64,000 bases of DNA from Tillus elongatus (lineage: Eukaryota; Arthropoda; Insecta; Coleoptera; Cleridae), in NCBI GenBank assembly GCA_964006375.1, contig OZ023262.1:90243654-90307653 (forward strand), in the 5' to 3' direction. Both the position numbers and the translations under genes were made by a program. Positions 21,651-31,894 of the stretch are shown here, piece by piece. The first letter of the stretch is position 1. The number at the start of each line of letters is the position of its first letter. The notes under the pieces are model-generated. The model did not search any database. It saw nothing but the letters and a program-made list of their open reading frames with translations, and was not told the origin of the DNA.

Positions 21651-22752
21651 GTTTCGCGTTTATTCATCCATGACGCTTACTTTGTAATCGAAACGATCGT
21701 CAGGTCTGAAAATTGTATTGTGATGAATTGGGTTTTCCAAATTGTACTTATAAGAGCGTATCCGATTTTATCAACCCAACCAACCTTTTCCAGAAGTATT
21801 TCATATATTTAGCGTTGCGTTGGTGTCTACCTACAAATTATTTGACGAAACAGGCTGTCATGAAACTTCTCTACCATAAACCACATGCCGCGACAAGCGA
21901 TGATGTAAGAATGATAATAATAGGTTCTAATGACTGTAATTTATATACCTACAATTTTAAATACCGCACTTTTTCAACGAAAGTTCCTTTGAAATGTGTC
22001 CGGATTCAAATCACAGCAATAATTCTAAATCGTCTTTCGTCCGTTTTTATGACTTTTTACCACTTTCATCTTGACATATTTATTTACCCAGTTAAATTTA
22101 ACTGAACGTTATTAAACCCACTCAGATTATCCTGAAATCCAGAGGTATTTTAGAACGCAGAGCTTAAGTGAATTATCAATCAAAATAATTAATTTCATCC
22201 TGCAAAACACGAAAATTACTGTGTAGTCAAAACAGCTAACAAATTGTACCCGAGCTAATTTCTGGACAGTTTAAAATGCGGGAGGCCTCTGAAGAATTAT
22301 GGGACGCGTATGAACGCTAATGGGAAGAAGTCACGTGAGCTGTCTACCAAAATATAACCGACACTTTATCTGGCGCCTTTACACATTGCTTTTCACATTT
22401 CACAGCTGTTGACATATCATTTAACTTTTGTTTCACGTTTCACGGAAAGTGCTATTTACGCTAATGTATCTATTGTCTCTTTACACTTCACACTAATTAT
22501 ATAACCAAAGGCAATACGTTGTTGGCACGTTAACGTCTACTAAATCTTATGTCACACTATTCTCTTCAAGACAGTTTTTATTTCCAGGGCATCAATCTAG
22601 GTATTCTTAGCGACTTAAACAGTTGTTCAGGAGCGTAGAAACAACTTAGTTGCCATAGAGTATCATAATCCACATTAAGGTTGAATTTTCTGTGGCTTCA
22701 TTAACATTTGACTTAAATATATAAATTTACTGTCTATCGATAATTACATTAT
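21651..22752. other. Spacer, nothing recognised
   Basis: About 1.1 kb without a recognisable gene. A 130-codon plus-strand open frame (21713-22105) has no domain I know and is probably chance. Confidence 0.5.
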
Positions 22753-23066
22753 TTAACCCTTTGAGGCAAAGTGGTTTCACAGAGAAACCACTTACCTAAT
22801 GTGAAACCACACTTCTTACTTGGGTATTAGTGCGCCCTCTATTGATTTCAATCGCAAGTTTGCAATTAGCGAACACTGTATTGCTAGTATTCGTTAGAAT
22901 TTATCAAAGAAACCACGTTTCATGAATGATTTCGTTTTTTATCTACATTTTCGTAAAAAAAGTTATAACTACTCCGTTTTTCTTGGACGATTGTGTTACT
23001 GAGGCACTAATAGAAAGGTAAGAATACTTGTTTTACATAGCTTATTGTTTTTACTTTGTCAATCGG

Positions 23067-23184
23067 ATATGGTTTTGCGGCGAAACTAGTGTGCTTGCAG
23101 TAAAGTAAATTTGTTTTTGTTGACCGGATTTGGTTTCGCGGCGAAACTAGTGTGCGAGCAATGCACTAAAGTAAATTTGTTTAG
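23067..23184 (+). repeat. Direct repeat upstream of the piggyBac-like transposase
   Basis: Two units of about 52-58 bp, both containing GCGGCGAAACTAGTGTGC and ending TAAAGTAAATTTGTTT, lie immediately 5' of the transposase ATG. They could be duplicated promoter or leader sequence; the role is unknown. Confidence 0.6.
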
Positions 23185-23190
23185 GTTAGG

Positions 23191-24153
23191 ATGGAAAATC
23201 AAATTGATTTGTCGCAAGTGATGAAAAAACAAATCGATTTGTCACAACTAACCTCGGATGAAGGTTACGCTCTGCTTGATGAAATTCCTTCTTATGGAGA
23301 GTCAGTAATACGCGAATATGAGGAAGAAGAGGAAGAAATGATTGAAGACATCATTGAAAATAATGAAACTACCGAAGCGATTGCTCAGGACAATATTTTG
23401 AGTGACGACGATTTGGCAATTGGGAGCGTCATAGATGACGACCCAGGCGATTTAGAAGATGATATACCACATATCCACTTTGTGAACTGGAGAAAACAAG
23501 AAATTGCTCCGAATCTAAATCATTTTCAGCAACTAATTGGTCCCAGCTCTGAAGTACCACCTGATGTCACAAAACCTCTAGATTTCTTCTTGCTTATTTT
23601 TGGCGATGCTATTCGTCTGGTTACAGAACAAACAAACTTGTATGCCACCCAGGACAAAAGAAACTTTATTCCGACAACTGAGGAGGAAATGAAAATTTTT
23701 ATAGCGATAAATTTGCTCATGGGTATAAAAAAGTCGCCCTCCTTTCGCGATTACTGGTCTTCGCGTCCAGAACTACGTGATGATTTAATAGCATCAAAAA
23801 TAGGCGTAAACCGTTTTGGCTCCCTGATAACTAGGCTCCATTGCAATGACAATGCCACAATAGCAAAAAAGGGGAGTCCGGTTTTGATCAGTTGTTTAAA
23901 ATCAGACCATACATTGAACTCCTAAAGAAAAACTTCCAGAAATATTATTGCCCATCAAAAGAAATGTCAGTTAATGAAAGCATAGTGAAGTTCAAAAGCC
24001 GAATAGCTTTCAAGCAATATATGCCAATGAAACCTGTAAAAAGGGGGTTTAAAATCTGGGCGTGCGCCGATAAAGAAGGTTATCTAAGTAATTTTGAATT
24101 ATATACAGGAAAGCAACAAGATAAATATGAGAAAGGTTTAGGTGAACGGGTAG
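23191..24153 (+). pseudogene. piggyBac-like transposase, 5' part
   Basis: The open frame starts at the ATG at 23191 and gives an acidic N-terminus (EEEEEEMIEDI near residue 50, DDDPGDLEDD near 90), as is usual before the DDE_Tnp_1_7 domain, then the start of that domain (LDFFLLIFGD, EEMKIFIAINLLMGI, YWSSRPELRDD). A frameshift near 23880 moves the reading to a second frame (FDQLFKIRPYIELL, KPVKRGFKIWACADKEGYL, FELYTGKQQDKYEKGLGERVV). The first catalytic Asp, normally in a DES context, reads MSVNESIVKFK, so Asp is replaced by Asn. The frame ends where the BEL/Pao element inserted at GGTAG. The 3' part resumes at 30853. Confidence 0.88.
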
Positions 24154-24604
24154 TGGGCTAGAGCGGGCGAAGGAATAGGCGTTAAGCGGGCTATTACGAA
24201 CAAAGTGGACAGTAATTTGCGTTTGTTAATTAAGTAACGTTTCTAATGAAAAGAGAAGGGGCAAAAGCAGTGGAAATTGATGCAAACTCGTGAATGACCA
24301 AAAAGCCACTTACCTTTGTGAATTTCTTCTCTTATCGAGTACTGGACTCACAGAAACTCGTGCGTGTCCCGGAAAAGGCTATCCTGGGTTGCTGGTGCGG
24401 TTAATGGATTTGTTAAGGCTGGTTTGACTGTATCACACACACATATAATTTTAAGGTAGCGGTACTCTACGATATCGCGGTTTTGCGTTGCTGACTACTT
24501 AAGTTGTGTTCTTCTTGCCGATTCGTGGAATTCTGGCCTGTTCTTCTTATCGCAAAATAAAGATTATAAATTCCACTGCTTTTACACTATACGAGGAGCG
24601 AACA
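24154..24604 (-). repeat. BEL/Pao 3' LTR
   Basis: 451 bp. It begins TGGGCTAGAGCGGGCG and ends GAGGAGCGAACA on the plus strand. It matches the other LTR base for base in my reading. Confidence 0.95.
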
Positions 24605-24814
24605 TCCCGCCCGGCCAAAATGGCTGCTATAAGCAAGACATTTTTCTACACAAAAAAAATAATTAACGCGAAGGAGAAGCGATAACATGCGGCGGATAAG
24701 AAAAAAGAGAACAAGAAACAAAATAAATGATTATCCCGGTTAGCAAGAATCCACAAAACAATAAAAAGACTTAAAATAAAAATTAAATTAAATTAGAAAC
24801 AAATACTACTACTA

Positions 24815-27800
24815 CTAGTCATTAGTTGGCAACGGGCACAACTTCACCAAAGGGCGACGAAGGATACCATTCGAGGTCTTTACAATAGCAACTCTTACGA
24901 CACCATCAGGACCAGGAATTAGACACAATAGACGACCTAGTAGCCATTTAGAAGGCGGAAGTTTTTCAGCTTTCACGGCCACCATCGCCCCAATAGTAGG
25001 AAGAGCACCAGCGTCAAGCCACTTGCTTCGTTGTTGTAGGGTGTGAAGGTACTCCTTGTGCCAGCGAATCCAAAAATCATGGTGCATACGTTGGAGAAGT
25101 TGCCATCTTGACAGACGAGTTAAGGGGACAGACGACAAATCGGGAGTTGGAAGCGTAGAAACTGGCTCCATATGAAGAAAGTGTCCAGGAGTTAAAGCGT
25201 GAATGTCATCGATATCCGAACTCATGGGATTTAAAGGTCGGGAGTTCAAGACAGATTCTATAAGCGTCAGGACAGTGTAGAATTCTTCGTACGATAGGAT
25301 TTGTTGGCCAACAACACGAGAGAGATGAGATTTTACACTCTTGATACCAGATTCCCAAAGACCACCGAAATGTGGTGCAGAAGGGGGGTTGAAATGCCAA
25401 TGGATTCCTTCCCTAGCAGTGGCATCAGAAAAAATGCGTTTAAGCTCCTTGGCGGAGCCAACGAAATTTGTACCACAATCACTATAGAGATTATCACATC
25501 GACCACGACGAGCAATAAATCGTTGGAGGGCAGCGAGAAAAGCGTCAGTCGAAAGACTACAGGCAGGTTCTAGATGTATAGCCTTAGTCGCGAAACACAC
25601 AAAGAGGCAAATATATGCCTTAGAGGTTTTAGCACCTCGGTATCGATTCATAGTGATCGCGAATGGACCACCAAAATCTACCCCAGTATGCGAGAATGGT
25701 TTGACTTGCGAAACTCGAGAAAGGGGTAAGTCACCCATAGGTGGCTGATAAGGTTGAGGCTTTATTTTCCAACATGGCATACATTTCGAAATAACAGTGT
25801 TTATGGCACGTCTTGCAGACAAAATCCAAAAATTCTGACACAACAAAAAGTGAAGAGTGCGAGGGCCAATATGAAGATACCTTTTATGGTATTGTTCAAT
25901 TAAAAGCACCGTGAGTCGGCACTTTTGTGGAAGTAAGAGCGGATGCTTTCGCTCATAAGACAAACTTGAGTGAGTCAAGCGACCACCTACACGCAAAAGA
26001 CCAGTACTGTCTTGAAATACGGCGAGTTTTCTCCAGGACTTAGGGAATTTTTTACTAGATAACTCCTTTTCAAAGTAGACCGCTTGAGTGCGCTTGACCA
26101 GAAGGGTTAGAGCATCATGAAGCTCTAACCGAGATAGCGGTCCAAATTTCGCAATAGAAGAATGCCTAGAATTAAAAGCGAAGCGTAATACGTATGACAA
26201 AATAGACTGTATGTAATGTAAAGAAGAATGATTTTCTAACAAATCATCAAGCAGATTTTCTTCACCTGTAAATGTTAAAAGCGAAACTGTCCTTTCCTCA
26301 ACAGAGACCTCTTCAGACTGCAGCTCTGAAGACGGGGAGCAGGCAGACAGCTCAGAACGACATAGTAGCGATGGACCATTGAACCAAATATCATGGGCGA
26401 GAAATTGAGAAGGATGAACACCTCGAGAGGCGATATCGGCGGGATTATTAGCAGAATCTATATAATGCCAAAATTCAGAAGAAACCCTTTCGTGAATGTA
26501 GGCAACTCGATTTGCCACAAAGGTTTTCCAACGATGAGGTGAAGATTTGATCCAACTCAAGACGATTTGCGAATCTGACCAGGCAAAAATTCTTTCGAAA
26601 GTCATGCGAGTCTGATAAACGTTCAGAAGAAACGATAGGAGTTTCGCCAACAAAACTGCACCACACAGTTCTAGCCTAGGAATGGTTAGTTTCTTAACCG
26701 GAGCGACTTTGGTTTTAGAGCAAACAAACTGAACAAAAACTGTTTTGTCAGGGCGGAGGCATCGTATATAAACAACGGCAGCGTAACCCTTTTCAGAAGA
26801 GTCACAGAACCCATGTAATTCATAACCACATCCAGAATGAGGTGGAAGGATTTTTCTAGGAATGCGTAAATTGCTTAGTAAACCGAGTTCATTTCGATAA
26901 CGGTTCCAAGCCTCAACAATATGCGAGGGCGGGGTTTGGTCCCAATCTAATTTAGAAGTCCACAGCGACTGGATTAGAATCTTTTGAAAAATAGTAATAG
27001 GCGAAAGAAATCCAAGCGGGTCAAAGATTCTGGCCAGTTCCGAGAGCATGTTGCGTTTCGTACAGGGTTTCCCCAACGGCGAGACTGAGAAAAAGAATGT
27101 ATCCTCAGAGGGACTCCACTGCAGACCGAGAATTTTTAAAGGAGTGTCGTTTGCCAGTGAACCAAAAATAAGCGGATTTTGCGACAAATGTTCCGGAGGT
27201 AAATGTGAAAGTAATGCGGAACAGTTACTAGACCATTTTCTAAGCTCAAAGCCGCCTCGTTCAAAAAGCGAGATCAGCTCGGACTGTAAAAGCTTTGCGT
27301 CTTCATAAGAAGAGCAGCCGGTTACAACATCATCAACATAAGTGTCGTTTAAAATGGCGGCAGAAGCTAGCGGGTAAGAGCCCCCTTCGTCATTCACTAA
27401 CTGATGAAGAGTGCGTATCGCGAGAAAGGGGGATGGCGTTAGTCCATATACAAGCGTAACCAGGTTATAGTCCACCAAAGGTTCATCAGAAGCAAACCTC
27501 CAAACAATTCTTTGATAATCATGCTGTGATTGGTCGACAAGAATGTTACGATACATCATTTTGATGTCAGCACACAAGACATAATTATGAAGGCGAAAGT
27601 GACACAGAATTGTGGCAATATCTTGTTGTAGTTTTGGTCCAGTATGTAGACAATCGTTAAGAGAGCTTTGGTTGGGAAGTTTCGCCGAACCATTAAAAAC
27701 TACCCTGAGTTTAGTAGACAAGCTATTTGGTTTCAAAATGGAATGATGCGGAATATAATATGCGTCGGGAGAATCTTTATTGTCATAAACACGTTTCATG

Positions 27801-29989
27801 TGGCCTAGTTCCAAATATTCTCTCATAAAAGCAGAATATTGGGTATACAAGTCCATGTTTCTAGCAAGTCGGCGTTCCAGGGAAAGAAATCTTTGGACGA
27901 CGAGGTCGCGAATGCCAGGAAAAATAGGCAGCGACTCAGATTTAAATGGGAGCGAAACGATATATTTGCCAGAAGGAGAGCGAGATATTTTAGTCTTAAA
28001 ATGATGTTCACAAAAAATATCTTCATTAGAGTGATGCGACGAAGTCGGAACACTTTCCACTTCCCAAAAATCCCTAAGGGTGCGATCGAGATTTGATTCA
28101 AAGTTACTGCACAAGAAAGAAGAGACAGCAGAAGAATGAACTGTGTTGCCAATCTTACCCATGAGCACATAACCAAAGACGGTGTTGACGGCATCAGGTT
28201 GACCTTCCCCACCGGAAATGCGTCCATTTAAAAGGATTTTAGAAAAAACGTCGGCTCCTAACAATATATCGACCTGACCTGGACGATTAAAATGGCGATC
28301 AGCCAATTTTAAATTGCGAATGTGAGACCAATTGGAAGAGCAAATAGCGGTTGCTGGCAAATTATCACAAATGGCGTTCAAGATCAATGCGTCGACAGTA
28401 AAATTGAAAGAATCTTGACCAACCGGTCTTCCAGTGAGCGTTACACAACCACTCTGAGAAGAAGTCTGCATAGATGCCAGTCCTTTGATTGCAAACATGC
28501 AGTTTTGCTTAGGCAACCCCAAACGCTTAAAAGCCCTTTGCGAGATAAAAGACATCATACTACCTCCATCCAAAAGGCATCTCATAATCTGATAATTTCC
28601 ATGGTTATCAAGAACTTCAATCAGCGCAGTGGCCAATAAGACCGTGGTTTGATTAGATACAATCCCAGAAGCAGCAAAGACCTGCTCTTGGTCGAGCGGA
28701 GCGGAAGGAACTGGAGATCTGGAAGGGTTATTACACACTGGCGACGGAATAGGCGCGGAGCTTTTATCAAAATGCAAGAGCGTATGATGACGCTGACCAC
28801 ACTTGCGACAGGACCTGGTAGATTTGCATTTGTTAAGATAATGTAGGCTACTTAAACAGTTGTGGCAAAGACGAGAAGATTTAACAAAATTATAGCGATC
28901 TTTTGGAGTTTTATTACAAAATGAGGAGCAATTATAAATAGAATGCGAAGAATCTTTGCAAAACACACAAGTATGTAAGATAGATTTACAATTTAAATTA
29001 TCAGCGAAAAAAGCGGAAGTTCGAGGCGTTGGTCTAGCTTGCGATTTGTCAGAATATTTCTTTTGAGAGTGCGAAAGGAATGACTTCTGATTCATAGCAT
29101 CACCAGCGATACAATATTTATTTAGAAAGTCAAGCAATCGCGTAAATGTAGGGACCTCGGTGGAAGCGTGGTCTAACTCAAATTTCGTCAACATGTTCCT
29201 GTCAAGGCGTTTTGACACCAACATAAACATAACAAAGTCCCATTGGTCTGTAGGAAAGCCTAAAGTGTTTAAAGCAGAAAGATTTTCCGAAATAATGTCT
29301 AGCGAATTGCGAATATTGACGTGGTCATCAGAATTAAATTTCGAAATGCTATCTATAGCATGCCAGTGCTCTTGGGCACGCAGACGTTTGTTAGAATAAC
29401 GAGTGACTAATGTATTATAAGCTATCTGATAATTGTCAGCGGTCAGAGGCAAAGATCTTATTAGAGATAACGGCGGGCCTTCTACTGATATAGTTAGATA
29501 ATGAAACTTTTCAATGTCGGAATATGCGGGACAGTCATGTACTAAGGCATTGAATAAATCGATAAAAGTGTTAAAGGTTTTATAGTCACCTCTAAATTTA
29601 GGAATTTCTATTTTAGCTAGCCTTGCTTTAGCACCTTCATTAAGACCAGCTGTATTTGAATTTAGAATTTCCTGGACATTTGTTTTATTGTCAGGGAATA
29701 ACCTAGAACAAATGGCTTTAATTTCAAAATAAGCGTCCATAAATCCAGCGTAGATAGTGTTTTCATCAGAAGCGTTTCCAAGTTCACTACTTAAAATTAC
29801 AGAAACGATATTTTCGTGCGTTTGAATAAACTGTTCCCTTAAATAGTCGATTTCGGAAGATCTAACCCTAAGTAAATTATAAAGCGAAACATCTGACTGG
29901 GCTTTCTGGGCTAGAGAAGACAATGTGTCTATTTCAGATAGCTGAATATTGCGTTGGTTTTTGTATTTCCTTAATTTAGTGTCAGTCAT
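24815..29989 (-). CDS. BEL/Pao Gag-Pol polyprotein
   Basis: The frame is open from 30154 (1779 codons), but the first 55 codons give a hydrophobic, non-Gag-like stretch. I prefer the Met at 29989 (MTDTKLRKYKNQ), which gives about 1724 residues. Positions below count from 30154. Gag with a DUF1759-like region (KFRGDYKTFNTFIDLF, about 190-290). Cys/His zinc motifs about 398-465 (CHNCLSSLHYLNKC, CRKCGQRHHTLLH). A retropepsin-like DUF1758 segment near 528 (LLDGGS). RT with YVDD near 940. RNase H-like GFCDSSEKG near 1115. Integrase zinc region (HKRYLH, CMPC, to about 1460), integrase core Asp in GVDFGG (1491), Asp in YSDCGTNF (1556) and Glu in GGLWESG (1600). A DUF5641-type tail lies about 1660-1775. 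No stop interrupts it, so it is probably functional. Confidence 0.93.
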   Translation of the reverse strand: MTDTKLRKYKNQRNIQLSEIDTLSSLAQKAQSDVSLYNLLRVRSSEIDYLREQFIQTHENIVSVILSSELGNASDENTIYAGFMDAYFEIKAICSRLFPDNKTNVQEILNSNTAGLNEGAKARLAKIEIPKFRGDYKTFNTFIDLFNALVHDCPAYSDIEKFHYLTISVEGPPLSLIRSLPLTADNYQIAYNTLVTRYSNKRLRAQEHWHAIDSISKFNSDDHVNIRNSLDIISENLSALNTLGFPTDQWDFVMFMLVSKRLDRNMLTKFELDHASTEVPTFTRLLDFLNKYCIAGDAMNQKSFLSHSQKKYSDKSQARPTPRTSAFFADNLNCKSILHTCVFCKDSSHSIYNCSSFCNKTPKDRYNFVKSSRLCHNCLSSLHYLNKCKSTRSCRKCGQRHHTLLHFDKSSAPIPSPVCNNPSRSPVPSAPLDQEQVFAASGIVSNQTTVLLATALIEVLDNHGNYQIMRCLLDGGSMMSFISQRAFKRLGLPKQNCMFAIKGLASMQTSSQSGCVTLTGRPVGQDSFNFTVDALILNAICDNLPATAICSSNWSHIRNLKLADRHFNRPGQVDILLGADVFSKILLNGRISGGEGQPDAVNTVFGYVLMGKIGNTVHSSAVSSFLCSNFESNLDRTLRDFWEVESVPTSSHHSNEDIFCEHHFKTKISRSPSGKYIVSLPFKSESLPIFPGIRDLVVQRFLSLERRLARNMDLYTQYSAFMREYLELGHMKRVYDNKDSPDAYYIPHHSILKPNSLSTKLRVVFNGSAKLPNQSSLNDCLHTGPKLQQDIATILCHFRLHNYVLCADIKMMYRNILVDQSQHDYQRIVWRFASDEPLVDYNLVTLVYGLTPSPFLAIRTLHQLVNDEGGSYPLASAAILNDTYVDDVVTGCSSYEDAKLLQSELISLFERGGFELRKWSSNCSALLSHLPPEHLSQNPLIFGSLANDTPLKILGLQWSPSEDTFFFSVSPLGKPCTKRNMLSELARIFDPLGFLSPITIFQKILIQSLWTSKLDWDQTPPSHIVEAWNRYRNELGLLSNLRIPRKILPPHSGCGYELHGFCDSSEKGYAAVVYIRCLRPDKTVFVQFVCSKTKVAPVKKLTIPRLELCGAVLLAKLLSFLLNVYQTRMTFERIFAWSDSQIVLSWIKSSPHRWKTFVANRVAYIHERVSSEFWHYIDSANNPADIASRGVHPSQFLAHDIWFNGPSLLCRSELSACSPSSELQSEEVSVEERTVSLLTFTGEENLLDDLLENHSSLHYIQSILSYVLRFAFNSRHSSIAKFGPLSRLELHDALTLLVKRTQAVYFEKELSSKKFPKSWRKLAVFQDSTGLLRVGGRLTHSSLSYERKHPLLLPQKCRLTVLLIEQYHKRYLHIGPRTLHFLLCQNFWILSARRAINTVISKCMPCWKIKPQPYQPPMGDLPLSRVSQVKPFSHTGVDFGGPFAITMNRYRGAKTSKAYICLFVCFATKAIHLEPACSLSTDAFLAALQRFIARRGRCDNLYSDCGTNFVGSAKELKRIFSDATAREGIHWHFNPPSAPHFGGLWESGIKSVKSHLSRVVGQQILSYEEFYTVLTLIESVLNSRPLNPMSSDIDDIHALTPGHFLHMEPVSTLPTPDLSSVPLTRLSRWQLLQRMHHDFWIRWHKEYLHTLQQRSKWLDAGALPTIGAMVAVKAEKLPPSKWLLGRLLCLIPGPDGVVRVAIVKTSNGILRRPLVKLCPLPTND

Positions 29990-30401
29990 GATATTAATTG
30001 AATAGGCCTCGTATATGGAAATATAACAGATATACGTACCAATGTGAAACAAAGAATTATTCAGGTACAAATTGATAAGAATGAAACAGAAGCAAAGAGC
30101 GATATATGCGTGAAATGATATGCGTCGACTCCTAAAGCCGCGCTCGTTGTTCAAAATAAAGCAAAATTTAACTGAATGGCGGATTCTTGCGATAAGAAAA
30201 TAACTTTTAAAAATTCTATAATTATAAAGGTTCTAGCGATATATACATGAAAATTGCGGGAAATTAATTTAAAATCTGAATTGAATACAGCTAAACCAGC
30301 GCGCTTTAGTTATTTTCAAAATTAACAAAGTTGAATAGCCAAATTTACTTGCGTATTATTTCCGAGACAAAAAAACTATCCGGCTGAGAAGCACCAAGAA
30401 A

Positions 30402-30852
30402 TGGGCTAGAGCGGGCGAAGGAATAGGCGTTAAGCGGGCTATTACGAACAAAGTGGACAGTAATTTGCGTTTGTTAATTAAGTAACGTTTCTAATGAAAA
30501 GAGAAGGGGCAAAAGCAGTGGAAATTGATGCAAACTCGTGAATGACCAAAAAGCCACTTACCTTTGTGAATTTCTTCTCTTATCGAGTACTGGACTCACA
30601 GAAACTCGTGCGTGTCCCGGAAAAGGCTATCCTGGGTTGCTGGTGCGGTTAATGGATTTGTTAAGGCTGGTTTGACTGTATCACACACACATATAATTTT
30701 AAGGTAGCGGTACTCTACGATATCGCGGTTTTGCGTTGCTGACTACTTAAGTTGTGTTCTTCTTGCCGATTCGTGGAATTCTGGCCTGTTCTTCTTATCG
30801 CAAAATAAAGATTATAAATTCCACTGCTTTTACACTATACGAGGAGCGAACA
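30402..30852 (-). repeat. BEL/Pao 5' LTR
   Basis: 451 bp, in my reading identical to 24154-24604. It should contain the element's promoter, transcribing leftwards. Confidence 0.95.
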
Positions 30853-31665
30853 GGTAGTGTTTGACATAACTAAGGGTCTCGAAGGAAAAGGACACCACGC
30901 TTACTTTGATAACTATTTCACAAGAACTGACCTTTTACTTTCTTTACAAGAAAATAAAATTTACGCGTGTGGAACTGTACGCGCAAACAGAAAATATCTT
31001 CCCACTGGATTGAAAGGCGATAAGGAAATGAATCGATGTGATTTTGATTGGGCAGTTTATAGAGACAAAGTATCTTGTATCAAGTGGAAGGACAAAAGAA
31101 CAATTCAGATGCTCTCTACTATACATTTTCCTACAGATCAAACTAAAGTGAATAAAAGGGAGAAAAATGGAAGTATGACTGAAGTCAATTGCCCTAAAGC
31201 AACCGAAGGTATATGGGTGGAGTTGACAAAGCTGATATGATGAAATCTTACTATGTCATCGACCGGAAATCCCGAAACTGGTACCACCGTCTATTTTACA
31301 TTTTCTCGATACATCAGTAGTTAACTCATATATAATATTCAAACGGAGGACCAAAAGTGCTATGAGCTTCAAAATTTTCCGATGTGAAGTAATACTGAGT
31401 TTGATTGGGGCTTTCGTTTCAAGGGGCTCTTGTGGAAGGCCATCTTCTACTAAAAAAGTTGTATCCAGATTCAAACTTTATGTACCAATAGATCAACGGC
31501 GTGATCAAGCAAAACATCTACCTGTGCACGGAACATCAAGACGCTGTGCTCAGTGTAGTATGGCCGAAAAACCTCATCGAACCAGATGGAGCTGCATACA
31601 GTGTAAAGTCGGGTTGTGTTTACTGGCAGAAAGAAACTGTTTTCTAACTTATCATCAATAATATA
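30853..31665 (+). pseudogene. piggyBac-like transposase, 3' part
   Basis: Continuation of the transposase after the BEL/Pao insertion. The second catalytic Asp is visible in HAYFDNYFTR (about 30900-30925). KYLPTGLKGDKEMNRCDFDW and CIKWKDKRTIQMLSTI follow. A frameshift near 31210 moves reading to GVDKADMMKSYYV, which holds the third catalytic Asp, then RNWYHRLFY. More stops follow. The C-terminal cysteine-rich domain is still readable in another frame (CAQCSMAEKPHRTRWSCIQC, CLLAERNCF, 31550-31660). The order matches piggyBac-family transposases, but at least three frame breaks make the gene inactive. Confidence 0.87.
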
Positions 31666-31894
31666 AAATATATGTAATCTTTCTATTTTGTATGTGTTCA
31701 CTTGCATTGTGGTTTCATATCGAAACCACTTGCAAAAGTTAAAATAAATGTTTTTTTTTTTGCAACAAAGAAGTGTACTACATCATTTTTCTACACATTA
31801 AGATGATATATACCAAATGTCATTAGAATTGGAAATAACATTGAAATTCCTGCTTCAAAGGGTTAAAGAGGTTTTGAGAATACGGACGCTAAAA

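Larger units (their letters stand above)
24154..30852 (-). mobile_element. Complete BEL/Pao LTR retrotransposon
   Basis: 6699 bp on the minus strand, bounded by the 5-bp duplication GGTAG (24149-24153 and 30853-30857). The LTRs are 451 bp each, 24154-24604 (3' LTR) and 30402-30852 (5' LTR), and I see no difference between them by eye. They run TG...CA read along the plus strand and likewise along the minus strand. Five nt inside the 5' LTR is a TGGTGCTTCTCAGCC-type primer-binding site (from 30396 going down); the tRNA is not identified. A purine-rich stretch adjoins the 3' LTR (about 24605-24616). One uninterrupted polyprotein and no envelope-like ORF. Identical LTRs mean recent insertion. 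Confidence 0.95.
22757..31862 (+). mobile_element. piggyBac-like DNA transposon (interrupted by BEL/Pao)
   Basis: TTAA duplications lie at 22753-22756 and 31863-31866, the diagnostic target of piggyBac. The termini are CCCTTTGAGGCA on the left and its near-reverse complement (CCCTTTGAAGCA read inward) on the right. Subterminal hairpins of GTGGTTTC/GAAACCAC sit at both ends (22769-22793 and 31709-31729). Removing the 6.7-kb BEL/Pao insertion leaves about 2.4 kb, the usual size for the family. The transposase is broken. Confidence 0.92.

Noticed and set aside
21713..22105. 130-codon plus-strand ORF as a host gene
   Set aside because: It overlaps DNA adjoining a minus-strand mariner remnant and has no domain or conservation signal that I can see.
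29990..30154. Hydrophobic N-terminal extension of the BEL/Pao polyprotein as a membrane signal
   Set aside because: BEL/Pao Gag normally starts without one, a good Met follows at 29989, and the stretch lies in the untranslated leader position.
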